Part shown: positions 10,201 through 21,600 of the stretch, one piece after another
Numbering within the stretch: position 1 is the first letter of the stretch
How the letters are laid out: every line of letters begins with the position of its first letter
Program-made: the position numbers and the translations under genes
Notes under the pieces: generated by a model
What the model saw: only the letters and a program-made list of their open reading frames with translations
Told to the model about the DNA's origin: nothing
Database searches by the model: none
Assembly (NCBI GenBank): GCA_005784505.1
Contig: VCAZ01000019.1
Coordinates: 1-64,000 of the forward strand
Direction of reading: 5' to 3'
Source of the DNA: Bagarius yarrelli
Taxonomy: Eukaryota > Chordata > Actinopteri > Siluriformes > Sisoridae
DNA: 64,000 nt

Positions 10201-13200
10201 GTGTCCTGAACCGGAGACAACGTCTTACCTGGGCTGTGGAGAAAAAGAATTGGACTGTTACTCAATGGTCCAAAGTCCTCTTCTCGGATGAAAGTAAATG
10301 TTGAATTTCATTTGGAAAATTAAGGTCCCAGAGCCTGAAGAAAGTGCGAAGAGGCACAGAATCCATGTTGCTTGAAGTCCAGTGTGAAGTTTCCACAGTC
10401 AGTGATGATTTGGGCTGCAGTGTCATCTGATGGTGCTGGTCCACTGTGTTCTCTGAGGTTTACGGTCAATGTGCCATATACCAGGAAATTTTCGAGCACT
10501 TCACGCTCCCTTCTGCTGACAAGCTTTATGGAGATGCTGATTTCATTCTCTAGCAGGACCTGACACCTGTCCATACTGCCAAAGGTACCAAAAGCTGGTA
10601 CCATAGAGAATCGCTGGGGTATTAGCAAGAGGAAGATGAGAGACACCAGACCCAACAATGCAGATGACCTGAACCTGGGCTTCCATTACACTTAAGCATT
10701 GATGCAGTAGTTCATGCAAAAGGAGGCCACACCCAGCATTGAGTGCATAGAAATGAACAAACCTTTTAGAAGTTCTGTTGAAAGAAAATCATTTTTTTTT
10801 TATTGATCTTATGTAATATTCTAATTTTCAGATTTACCTGTAGTGTTTACAGTTACTGATGTTTTTGAACCGCTTACCTTTTATGTCAGAAGAAAAAGAA
10901 GCGTTGAAGCTTTGGATAAACTGTTAGATGTTGTAATCCAGTTCTGACATTACTAACATAGTATATGGAAACGATACACACGTTTCCGCGCAGCACCGCC
11001 GGCTTGGCTTGCTGTGTGTAAACTGCTGCTAATCGGTTTTCTATTTTTCTGTTAAGGGCAGATATCTGGTTTGATGACATCGACCCCGATGACATTGAAG
11101 CCGCCGTCGGCTCAAAGGCCGCTGATATTGTAAGGAGGAGGAACGGAGTAACCAAAACACAGGACACAATCACGCAGAAAAGCATAGAACAGATGCTGGC
11201 CAAGGAGAGCGCTGGGGACTGGTACGAAAAAACAATACCAATTCATCTGCTTTCACTGACCTGAGCTCACAGGAGTTTTATTAGCTTGTTTTTAATAAGT
11301 TTTATACAATTTTACAGCTTATTTGCTACATTTACCCCCGGAGCAAATAGAGAAGAAGCATCGTCGGCACTTTTTGCCCTTGAGACTTTAAAAATAAAAC
11401 ATCCTTTAATAATCATTGTAATAGAAAAAGTGGAACAACAGTTTAATTTCGTTTTTTTGGTGGATATCAGGCCATATGGGATTTACGGCCAATAAACCAG
11501 AAAAAAAGCAATTCAGGCTAATAAAACCGTATGTAAGTTACCAGCAACTGATTTTAAACCCCTAATGACCAAGTCCACTCCGGCAAGTCACCCACCCTTA
11601 ACCCTTCCTGCTCCAGGGGCGCTGTATCATAGCTGACACTGCACTCTGACCCCCAACCTACTAAGATGGGATATGTGAAAAATGCATTTCATTGGCTCTG
11701 TACACGTACCTTCCACAATGACAATGAATATTCTATATACTATACTTAAACTGCTATAACTTGGAAAATCGCCATGAACAGGTCGTATATACGAGATGCC
11801 GAATTGGTCAAATGAGCATCACTCTCTTCTATTTACTAAGATGGGAGAAGAAACCGGTCTGAGTGGTGTGGAGATGCGCCGAGTCGAGTGCCCTTTATTT
11901 ATTTAGAGCTTCTTAATCAAAATCCAATAAAACAATATTAAAACTCAATAAAAACGCACTAATTAAAAGTTCAGAAACTAAACCTCCATCAGTGACCGAA
12001 CGGAGAAAAAAAAATACTGGAAGAAACCAGGTTCAGTCGGGGGGACAGTTGTCCTTTGACCAGACATACCAGCAGGTTATTCCATACTGCAGTTAAGATT
12101 CCACAGACTTGTAAAACATACTGTAATTGAAAAAAATACATTGATGGATATTTCGAAAGAAATCCTCCTGATAACAGGAGTCGTCCCAGAGTGCAGACTA
12201 CTAGGACAATTACTAGGACTATTTGTGATGACATTTTATTTATCTTCATTTTTGAAAATATTTATATACAGAAAAAAGCTAGATAATAAAATGCCATTTT
12301 CTAGTTTGGGGTAAAGTTTATTGGAACCAAAACCCCATGTAATACATAGTCATGCTGTGCTAACTAGAGATGGTATCGGTATCGGGACCGATACTGAGCT
12401 CGTGTACCAGTAAAAACACTCCAGATACTTTTTGTGCAATCATTGACAGAACTTTCAGTGTAGAAAGACTCCAGCAGCACCGACAGTATGTCCGGCCCAG
12501 CAGTGGAAATATTTCAAAATGAAACGGATGACAATTCACACATATCGATACTCGATCTTTAAATAATGGTATCGGTGCATCCCTAATGCTAACATTTATT
12601 AGTAAGTTATTGTTTTTTTGTTTTTTTAATGCTGCTTATTGTGATTGACAGCTTGACGCATGCCGTTGCTATGGATTGTGAGATGGTAGGGACGGGGCCT
12701 GAGGGAGAAGAGAGCATGTTGGCACGAGTCTCCATCGTCAACTACTTCGGCAAGTGTGTCTATGACCGCTATGTTAAACCAACAGAGAAAGTCACTGACT
12801 ACAGGACGGCTGTGAGCGGCATTCGACCTGCTGACATCCAGTGCGGTGAGAAACTCGTGCAGAAACGAGTTTGATTATGTCTAACTTGGATTTCATTATT
12901 TGAGATATAAAATGTGTGTCGTTTATTTTATTTAAACTATATTGTTTATTCATGCACAAATTTGTAATTAATTGGTAATTAACTGTTTGTTTTTCAGGGG
13001 AGAATTTTAAAACAGTTCAACAGGAAGTGGCTAAAATTCTGAAGGGACGAATACTAGTGGGACACGCCATTCATAATGACCTAAAGGTGCCACTCTCGAC
13101 TGTTCACTGTCAATGCGTGTGTTATTAAATGTACATTATTGTGAGATTTTTTTTTCTCCTCCTCTATAGATTTTGTTATTGGATCATCCAAAAAGGCATT

Positions 13201-14099
13201 TGAGAGACACTCAGAAGTACAAACCATTCAGGAAGATAGTAAAGGTGAGGACGATTTTCTAAACGTCGTTTTTATTGGGTCTTTTATTAAAGCCGCATTA
13301 TTCCACATATATGTAGTGTGTTCATTTTACAGACACAACAAAACTAATATTTAAGTACAAAGTTAAGTTATTATTTATCGCTGTTGGTGTCACCAGCACT
13401 TAATTCAATCGGTCGGCTCACATTGACGGGTAAAAATCTGATCTGTCTGTTTACATAACAGACGTTAATGCACGCATCCAAATCATATCCCATTCATTAC
13501 CACACAGAAATGAGCCCTGAAACCGATCGGAAAATATCAGAATCCTTGTGATTTTTTTTTTTTTTTTTCCTGCGTACACGATTGTCAGTCAGGTCCCATC
13601 TGTACCACACCGCAAAATTCTGAATTGGGTCACATGATACATGAAGTGTAAATGCGGCCTTCTATGTGTAATAATAAATATATGTAATAAAAATCTGCTA
13701 CTTTCTGTCTTGTGTGAACAGAGTGGCCGTCCGGCGCTGAGGGTTTTGTGTCAGGAGATTCTCAATGTAAAAGTCCAGCAGGGGGAGCACTCATCTGTAC
13801 GTATCCCTACAGTTCTATTAGCGTACATTATAATGACAGTGTGCATGATTCTGTTAGTCCAGAAGCTCCAGTTGTTCCAATACTTTTGACTTATGACTTC
13901 AGTAACAACAGTATGTGTTAATTAGACCTGAATATCTGTCTCATAGGTTCAGGATGCTCAGGCTGCCATGCGTTTGTACACACTGGTGAAGAAGAAGTGG
14001 GAGGCGGAGCTGAAAGCCAGCAGAGGAAAGACCAGCAGCCAGAAAAGCCCTCGCAAACCCAGAACTAAAACTGATTTGGGTACAACTCAAATGAACTGA
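7289..14099 (+). CDS. rexo4: RNA exonuclease 4 (8 coding exons, complete)
   Basis: Coding exons: 7289-7495, 9192-9496, 11057-11221, 12652-12845, 12998-13086, 13170-13244, 13722-13796 and 13947-14099. All introns are GT-AG with matching phases and join to 420 codons plus stop; the human protein is about the same length. Residues 1 to about 225 form a lysine-rich, poorly conserved N-terminus, as expected for nucleolar targeting. The rest is a DEDDh exonuclease domain. AMDCEMVG gives the Asp/Glu pair (D234, E236), VGHAIHNDLK gives D318, and EHSSVQDAQAAMRL gives the H-x4-D pair (H368, D373). SGIRP and DTQKYKPF match the REXO4 family specifically. Family knowledge suggests a nuclear/nucleolar 3'-5' exonuclease acting in rRNA processing. 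Intron 2 holds a Tc1-like fossil and intron 3 a hAT-like MITE. The all-residue active site argues for a functional gene. Confidence 0.96.
7797..8300 (+). mobile_element. hAT-like nonautonomous element in rexo4 intron 1
   Basis: It starts with 'agggctgaacgatacggt', a hAT-type terminus. The interior shares long near-identical blocks with 41970-42392, for example 'cgtaactgagataatcagtg' and 'attgcgtctgaatgagttaa'. The copies differ mainly by indels. The right end is not clear in this copy. Confidence 0.55.
8436..8617 (+). repeat. tRNA-derived SINE-like copy (rexo4 intron 1)
   Basis: Full-length-looking copy with a tRNA-like head ('ggtggctcggtagttgaggt', box-B-like 'aggattcgattcccag'), the middle 'cccctgagcaaggccctt', and the tail 'ggcgtctgccacatgctg'. 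It is a member of a family with about a dozen copies in this window. It is not a functional tRNA gene. Confidence 0.75.
8800..8986 (-). repeat. tRNA-derived SINE-like copy (rexo4 intron 1)
   Basis: Reverse-oriented copy of the same family: tail 'attcggcagacgtccttatt', middle 'aagggccctgctcaggga', and box-B-like 'gaaatcgaaccacgatctt'. It lies only about 180 bases from the plus-strand copy, so the two could pair as inverted repeats in the rexo4 pre-mRNA. Confidence 0.75.
9745..10845 (+). mobile_element. decayed Tc1-like transposon (rexo4 intron 2)
   Basis: Terminal inverted repeats: 'ccgaaaattggaatattgtg' at the left matches the reverse complement of 'atgtaatattctaattttcag' at the right. The plus strand encodes fragments of a Tc1 transposase: DQKAVIDTLHKEGKPQNVIA and EEAGCSQSAVSKHI (HTH), then TWAVEKKNWTVTQWSKVLFS, KSSVKFPQSVMIWAAVS, and HTAKGTKSWYH near the catalytic region. 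An internal deletion and stops have removed the rest of the DDE block. Confidence 0.75.
11560..11745 (+). mobile_element. LINE 3' untranslated tail fragment (rexo4 intron 3)
   Basis: 'ctccaggggcgctgtatcat', 'cactgcactctgacccccaa' and 'gatgggatatgtgaaaaatg' appear in the order typical of the 3' end of a fish CR1/L2-type LINE. No coding part is present. Confidence 0.5.
11890..12240 (-). repeat. dispersed repeat related to 52600-52740
   Basis: It shares 'gaaaccaggttcagtc', 'tttgaccagaca..ccagcaggttattccatactgcag' and flanking text with the repeat at 52600-52740 in slc4a4 intron 1. The similarity makes both copies of one dispersed family. Confidence 0.6.
12365..12585 (+). mobile_element. hAT-like MITE with 8-bp target duplication (rexo4 intron 3)
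   Basis: A 221-bp element with imperfect inverted ends: 'tagagatggtatcggtatcg' at the left matches the reverse complement of 'ggtatcggtgcatcccta' at the right. It is flanked by gtgctaac (12357-12364) and atgctaac (12586-12593), an 8-bp duplication with one mismatch, as expected for hAT. It ends 66 bases before rexo4 exon 4. Confidence 0.8.
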
Positions 14100-14372
14100 T
14101 ACTGAAAGAACACTCGTATTCCAGCAGTGCTGTACTTATGGAAATGCCCCACATGTGTGTAAGAACAAAACATATCTCTGGATTTTGAGACCCAATCAGA
14201 ACGGTCCAATTAGTTAGTTTTATTTCTTTTATAATACATAAGATCTGCTTACCTGAGTGTTTATGCTGTTGGAAAAGGTCAACATTCTTCCAGGCGTAAA
14301 ACACATTTGTTGACATTTTTTTTTACGTAAGCAGCCGGATATAATTTCATTATAAACAAAAATTATCAAAAA

Positions 14373-14378
14373 AATAAA
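14373..14378 (+). terminator. rexo4: candidate rexo4 poly(A) signal
   Basis: AATAAA lies 274 bases after the rexo4 stop codon, in an AT-rich 3' region. It is the first canonical hexamer found on the plus strand after the stop codon. The cleavage site was not located. Confidence 0.4.
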
Positions 14379-14379
14379 T

Positions 14380-16870
14380 TTCCCTATAGATTTGTTTGTG
14401 ATGAAAGTATATCTTGCTACTTCTATTTAAAATGCAAAATATAAATATTTAAATCTGAAAGTATAGTTACCGTCTGGCTAGGATTTGAACACATCTAGCA
14501 GAAAATCTAAAATGCTGTGGTGGAAAAATCATTTAACTGTGTTTACATTGAAAGCAGGTTAATTCGTTGCCACCCTCTTTGGTAATATCTTCTACACTGG
14601 TGTTTGTTTACACTTACCTACCAGCAGTTATTTATCTACTGCTTTATTACAGCGTGCGCAATAAGGTAAATACAATCAGATGATCGCTAAAGGTGTGACA
14701 AATAATTTGAGGTGATATACAAAGCAAATAAATACTAACAAATCTGTGTCGCCAACACCAAACTTGAACTTACAGTTATTGGACTTTTTAATTTCATCCA
14801 CAGCAAGAAGCAAGCGATAAACCACAAATGCATGCAAAGGTACAGTCTAAAGTAGGGATGCACTGATTCCGGGATTGGTAGCGGGTCCTGATACTGAGCT
14901 TTCCGATACCAAAGATTCCTCCTGTGAAGTCACTGATAGACGTTTTGGAAGACTGTCCAATCAGAGGTGGATATATTTTTAAAATTAAATGATGGAATCG
15001 GTGTTAATAGAATATCAAACTCCAGTGTTCATAAGCTTTTATCTATCAATAATGCTATTGACAATCAGTAATTGTTCTTTCATGCAGTGTGACTAGTTAT
15101 TGGTAAGATGGAAAATGTAGGGCGTCCGATAGACTGAATAATGGTAGAATCATCAGGATTGCTGGTTTAAAACCTGTTGCAATACAGAATTCTGTGTTTC
15201 TGATGCAGTCAAAGGTCAAAATGTTGCCAAAAGTGGCCAAAGAAAATATTAGTGTGTCTTTATTGGTACCATTTGTATTGGTAAAGTATGTCCTGGATTG
15301 AATGCGTAGATTAATAACAAAAAGTGTTACCTTACTTGGTTTGGTGGCCTGTTTAGTTTTACATTTTTTGTCTGTTTCTTGTTTGTTCTACCACCTTGTT
15401 GGAGTAAAAATAACTGATCAGTCTCTTCCTGAAAGTGTCTTTTAACTCCCACCCCTGAAAAACCTCCTGCACTGCTTTCTGGTGGACATGATTTTGCAGG
15501 GTAAGAAGTGATTCTGAATCAATATTTCAGTCAACCAGTCATAACCATCTGATGTCAATTTCAACAAACTGAAAAACTTTAAGTGATTTAAATACTGAAA
15601 AATCTCTGATTGTCTGATTCTGGAAATTTACTGATTCTGGAACAATTTACTGATACTGACGTTTCCTGGATTAACATTAAATCACAGCCTGAAATTAGCC
15701 TATAAACTCTAATAAAATAATTGCTGATAATCAGGAAACAACATTAGTGAATTTAGACTGTACTGATTCTAATGATCCAAAATAAACATGAATGAATTGA
15801 TTCACTGAATCATAAACAATCACTAATGAACAATTGAGTGTAAAATGTTGTGTAACGGAGAACCTGTAGAACCGCAATAGAGCAACGTTCTTACTATAAA
15901 ACAGGGTTAAACATTATTTCATTCAATCACAACCTTTTAACATTTAACAATCACAACACTGATTTTTATAATCATAAAGTAAAGAAACAAATCTATGAAT
16001 TTACCTTTTATTTATACACACACACCTAAATACATTTTACTGCACACACACAGCTATTTTTGCTGCTGAAGGTGAGGGAAATGTTCACATATTAACTAAA
16101 CTGCACACACATGTTGTATGTAATTATTTAGTACAGCATGTAATATATTACAGATGTCATTAAAGTATTTTATGTTTTTTATTTAAACACATTTAAATTA
16201 TTACATTTTAGTTTACAAGAAGAAAAAATTTCAAAAAATGGATTGAGGCGGGTTTAATTAACACACACCGATGACATCAGATGGTTGGAATTGGAATGTT
16301 GATCCAGGATTAATAAAAGATGTTAAATTCAGGATCACAGCCTACTTGACAAAATTACTTCCACCGTTTGGCTTCTGAATTTACAATAACAGTTCTGTGT
16401 ATTAGGAGGCAGTGATTTTCACACTGAGATTAGTGGTTTGGTAAAAACCTTTTCAAGATAAAATGAGTTTAATCTGGTGTAATTAATATTCATTCATTTA
16501 TTATTAAGCCAATATCCGTGGGCTAATATTAAATAGGACATCACAGTGTTAAAGTACCTGAAGTCAGATAGAAAGGCTTTTATTCCAAATACAAACTTTA
16601 ATGTTTATCTTTTAAAGTATATGTAAAGTATCTGCAGTTATTGTTTTAATAAATCTGCGGCGTTTAGTGTTTTAGTTTAGGTGTTGCTTTCACTATGAAT
16701 TTATTCTGTTTCTTTTAGAGAAAGTGCTTGGTTCTTGTCTTGCTTTTACTCTTTTCTTGGCTGTACTTTCAGGCTTAAACACATTCAGGTTGTTACACTG
16801 GAATAAAAATTAGGATTAAATCTAAAAAAGGGGTTAGTAACTTTTAGCTTGTTTTATATGCAGTTATAGG
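14380..16870. other. AT-rich intergenic DNA with one MITE half-copy
   Basis: No exon is seen. At 14856-15000 'gtagggatgcactgattccg' begins a left-end fragment related to the MITE in rexo4 intron 3. The remaining sequence is AT-rich and without recognised families. Confidence 0.45.
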
Positions 16871-16872
16871 AA

Positions 16873-17060
16873 AAGTGGTAGATCAGTAGTTAAAGTTAAA
16901 CTCATGATTTGAATCGGGTTTAATTCCACCACCAAGCTGCCACTGCCGGGCCCCTGCTGCCACTGCCGGGCCCCTGCTGCCACTGCCGGGCCCCTGCTGC
17001 CACTGCCGGGCCCCTGCTGCCACTGCCGGGCCCCTCTCAATCCTCGACCGTAAGTTACTC
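16873..17060 (+). repeat. SINE-like copy with internal 5 x 20-bp expansion
   Basis: The SINE head ('agtggtagatcagtagttaa', 'ttgaatcgggtttaattcca') and a short tail remain. The middle is replaced by five perfect tandem copies of the 20-mer cactgccgggcccctgctgc, starting at 16941, 16961, 16981, 17001 and 17021. The unit corresponds to the SINE's own 'ccaccactgttgggcccctgagc' segment. This makes a GC-rich block in AT-rich DNA. Confidence 0.85.
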
Positions 17061-17079
17061 TGAATAATGGTGTTCAATG

Positions 17080-17345
17080 CTGAATATAGATAAATGTAGA
17101 AATCTTAAAGCTAATGCTAGCAGTAATATTTCACACAGCACAACCACCAGTATCTATCTGAATGGTGTCGCGACAATGATGTACCAATGGCGTTTGACGC
17201 AGATGGGTTCTGTGTCTCAAACCGCCACGATTCTGCAAGTCAGCGCACTTGTTCTCTTGTGCACTAATCAACTACAGTGTGCACTTTTAAAATTGCACAC
17301 ATTCTGCGGAAGACCTCAGGGTGTAGTGTGGATATTGGGGCAGGA
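17080..17345 (+). repeat. half copy of the 55360-55830 element family
   Basis: It shares the order 'tctgaatggtgtcgcgacaa', 'gcgcacttgttctcttgtgc', 'cttttaaaattgca' and 'gtgtagtgtgg' with 55655-55830, which has the same motifs slightly changed. It is a degraded mobile element of unknown class. Confidence 0.5.
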
Positions 17346-17349
17346 AATG

Positions 17350-17515
17350 GTTGGTCTGCCAATTGGAAGATCAGGGTTTTATTCCCAGCAACACTAGGCT
17401 AGCACTGTTGGGCCCCTGAGTAAGGCCCTTAACCCCCAATTGCTTAATTGTATAAAAGAGATAAATGTAAGTCGCTCTGGATATCCTTATCCGTCTACCA
17501 AATGCTGTAAATGTT
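17350..17515 (+). repeat. tRNA-derived SINE-like copy
   Basis: 'gatcagggttttattcccag', 'gggcccctgagtaaggccct' and 'gtaagtcgctctggatatcc' mark a head-truncated copy of the common SINE-like family, with tail 'accaaatgctgtaaatg'. Confidence 0.7.
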
Positions 17516-18134
17516 TTGGTATTTTAGGAAATATGGAATTAATTATGTTTTAATTGACTGATTAGTTCAGGTCAGGTATGTTAGAGGGTTGGAAACATGT
17601 GACCATCTTTATGCTCTCGATCCACAAAGATTTTTTTTATTACTCATTTTAAAATGCCCCTTATACAATCCATACTTTGTCAAAATCACAGTTTTCCTCC
17701 AGAATATTTTTTTTTAATCACTGCATTCCGTCTGGTTTGCTGATAAACATGTGTACACACTCATACAAACATTTTCATTAAACATGCAACTCGACTTCAT
17801 CTACGACATCTACTGTTCTTAGCGGAGGACAAAAATCCTTCGATTTACATTTCAAAATGATTTATAAATAACATCCTGGAAAAAATAACTGTTCTAATCA
17901 CAGTTTTATATTGTAGTGGAAAATTCACATAGTTAAAAAAATCCACTCAAAACTGCAGTAGTGCAAATAGAACAGAATGAAGGAATATTCAGTGATCTGC
18001 ATTGCGGTTTTCTGTTTGGGTGTCTGTGGATAAGGTTGGTTTAATGTCTCATTTTTGAATAAATAATAAGAAAAATAAAACTTCACTGCACAACATCTAA
18101 CTGTGAAAAACACACCCCCGCAGCAGAAAACACA

Positions 18135-18504
18135 GGCTCCGTCCGAAATCGCATACTACTTAAATATATTTAAGTAAAAAAAAGTATGTTCCGTTTAGTA
18201 TAATTACAAGTAGCATAAATGAAATAAGGACATACTACATCCGCCATTTTGATATTGTCGCATGACATATGACATCACAGCACTCCAAATGTTTATCTTA
18301 AATGATGTTAAACGTGTGGAATTTAACTACAAGCGTATGATGTCATCTTTCCCGTGGCCTCATTGGATAATAAAGTGTGCATTCTCATCCGGACACTTTT
18401 CCTGTACTATAATACTTAAAATAAGGATTTGAACATACTACTTGTCTCGCATACTCAGTTTCGCACACTATATAGCAGCAAAGTATGCAATTTCGGACGG
18501 AGCC
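18135..18504 (+). mobile_element. 370-bp MITE downstream of the cacfd1 stop codon
   Basis: Near-perfect terminal inverted repeats: 'ggctccgtccgaaatcgcat' at the left and 'atgcaatttcggacggagcc' at the right. There is no coding capacity. No clear target duplication is visible, so the superfamily is undecided. It lies 189 bases past the cacfd1 stop on the transcript side and may be transcribed in its 3' UTR. Confidence 0.8.
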
Positions 18505-18692
18505 AAATCATCAAACATCAAAGCATCAGTCTACATGAAGAAAATAAAAAACTGAACGTGTAAATGTCGTTCTGGTGTCAATTTAAGAACAACACGAGTT
18601 GAGGAAGAATCTCTCAGACACAGAGATGCAGAGCGCCGTTAAAGAGGTAGAAGAGGTAGAAGGATGAGTAGTAACCGATAAAAAGAGAGGAG

Positions 18693-21600
18693 TCACTGGG
18701 ATGAGCCTTCTGTCGTGCCTGCAGCTTTTTCTTCATCAGCTTGTTTCTGGTGCTGCAGCCGAGCATAACTAACAGCACCCCCCCTTAACGAAAGAAAAAG
18801 GAAAACAGGGACACAGACGGTGTGTATTAGTGGTAAGTAGCTAAGTGAGTTAGTGTATTAGGACGGGATTTTGGTCTGTAGTAAATTATATCAAAAATTA
18901 TATCTTTATTTTTTAAAGAGAAAATTATAGTTATAAATGAGAAAGTTTTGGGGCAAGAGACAATAAAGAAAAAAATATATGTGAATATTTCAATATTATA
19001 GCAGAATATAATTAAAGATTATTGTATTTTAAATGTTGGGATATCATGTAAATTCTTACTTCTTTCCAAGAGAAGCAAGTCCATATAGAACTCCTGTAGC
19101 AAAGGCAATGGCGTTCCCGAAAAGTGTGGTGATAGACAGGCTGAGAAATACAGGAAACAGCGCCATCCTAATAGAGAACCACAGCTCCAATTAATCATTT
19201 CTAATAATATTGTCTTCCAGCCACTTTCAAACAATGATTCCATATAACGTGGTCACTTAGTTCTGGTTTATAATATACAGCTGTGCTCAAAGGTTTGCAT
19301 ACCCTGGTGGAATTAGGAAATTTAGTCATTGACTTTGTATAGTGCCAGAAAAGTGTCTTTTGTTTAAGAATAGTGATCATATGAAGCCATTTATTCATCA
19401 CAGGAGATCATTTCTAACACTTTTTAATTGCTCTTAGTATCTGTGTATATAAGGACATTGAGAAAGTCTAGAAACTGAGCCATATGGAACAATCAAAAAA
19501 ACTATCACCTGTGAACACAACTAAAGACCTGTGAAACAAAATAGTGGAACGATATAAAGAAAAGAATTATATATGCATCCAATTCTTTACAAGTTCAGGT
19601 AGACCAGTAAAGATTTCAGTCACAGCTGTGACAAAAATTATTCAGGATACAAAGAAAAACCTTAACCAGAAATACAGACTCTGGGCAAAGATGGTGTGGT
19701 TGTTTTAAGGCGCACAAAATGAAATTGAGCTGCACAGTCGACGTCCCTGAGAAAAGCCTTTACTAGCCCAATAACACAAAAAAAGCCTGGTTACAATATT
19801 TCCAACAACACCTTGACACGCCTCAGAGCTTCTGACACACAAAGATTCGGAGTGATGAGACCATGTATGATGCTAGTTCGCTGAAGTCTTTGATAGTAAG
19901 ATGAATGCAGCATATTATTAGAAAATAATGGCAGATAATGTGCATCCTTTTGCACAAAAGCTGCGCATAGACACTCTTGGACGTGACAGTGGCTTCAATA
20001 TCATTTGGCCTGAAGACATTTTGCCAAGAAAAATGGGCAAGGATAGACACCTGCAAGAATTCAGGGCCTCATGGACAACTAGTATATAAGTACATGCCGT
20101 CATCAATGCTAAGAGGACGCAGACTTTTGAACAGGGATACTTTAAGTTGTTTTCTGGTGCGCTGCTGTTTTAACTTAGAAATAAAAGAATATGTTTTAAA
20201 ACAAATGGAACATAAACTACAGATTATTTAGGAGTGTGCAAACTTTTGAGCACAACTGTAATAATTAAATGATTCAGATAAAGTAATTTATACATTTATA
20301 AACAGTGACTAGGGCCCAATCCCAATTTTTTTTTAATACCCAATTCTATTTTATTCCCCAATGAAATGGGACACAAATAATACACTAATACACGTCTTTA
20401 TACATGCGATAAAAAGCTAATTTCCTGCCACTAGACTTTTATTTCTTACAGAACATTCGGTCAAGTCATCGAGTAACGTTATCAGACATAGAAAGATGAT
20501 GTGGGACGTTTGTTTAAAGAACATGATGGTAAAAAATCAACACTGCATTGAATGTAATAAAACAGATGATTGTTGGTGGTTAAATTCCTTTTTAATGGAA
20601 AAAAAATACTTATTAGTGAATCTTTTTGGTTGCTTAGGCCGCCATGTTACCGCTGTAGCTGGTGTATTATGGGGAATCTCTTATACCCCCATGTTTGAAG
20701 TGTGATCCTGAAAAATCTTTGTTTGAACAGGTATCAGGTCCTTTCCCCTACACCCCAATTAAGACACCCCTACCCCATCACATGAACATGTGGGGTAGGG
20801 GAAATAGGTAGAAATGGGATTTGGGCCTTTGGGGTCAGAGTTTTTGACTTATATGGGACGTTAACCACCACAATGCAATAGTTAACCGTCCTAACAAAGA
20901 CTGTTTGGCATTAACGAAATAAACACTCTCTTTGTTCCATCCTCACTTCACCTGTTTATCTTTTTTATACAGTGTAAAATTTTAACCTCACTGACCCACA
21001 GTATATCACTGCCTTCTGCCAGGGTCGCATCCTGTCAGCTCGGTCTGCTACAGCATTCGCAAACTCCACAAACTGACAGCAAAACGGAACTTCACAGATG
21101 AACAACACACACGCTGTCAACCTGCAAACACACAAGAAATGTCTCCATAAACGTACAACAAAATTATTCAACACATACAAACAGTGTGTGTGTGTGTGTA
21201 TGTGTGTGTATACACTTACACCATCCAGACTCCTGCAGCAATATTTAAAGGGTGCACAGTCACACAGTTCCAAACCCCCATCACAGCACAGGCTGGACAG
21301 AGACAGACAGAGAGAAAATGTAGGTCAACATGCATCAAATCCACATCCAATTACAGTAAATAATAAACTTTTTAATAATATGTGTTTAATATGTGTAAAA
21401 GGTGTGTTTCAGCTCGGTGTATAAAATTCTATGTTAAGACAAATAAGAGCTAATGGCAGTGCATGTATAGCGAGCATTACCCTGTTAAATTGAATATACA
21501 TGCAAGTGTTATGAGTGAGATACTTTAATGCTACTGTATTTTCCTCCATTTGGGATCTTGTTCTAATTTTCAAAACAGTTGATTGTATTTTTATCCGAAA

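Noticed and set aside
16937..17040. Regular 20-bp repeats considered as a CRISPR-like array
   Set aside because: There are no spacers, the units are contiguous, and the locus is a SINE in a vertebrate genome.
19019..19243. 74-codon minus-strand frame overlapping cacfd1 exon 4
   Set aside because: It is a shadow frame; the true frame is fixed by splice phase and by the conserved GNAIAFATGVLYG.
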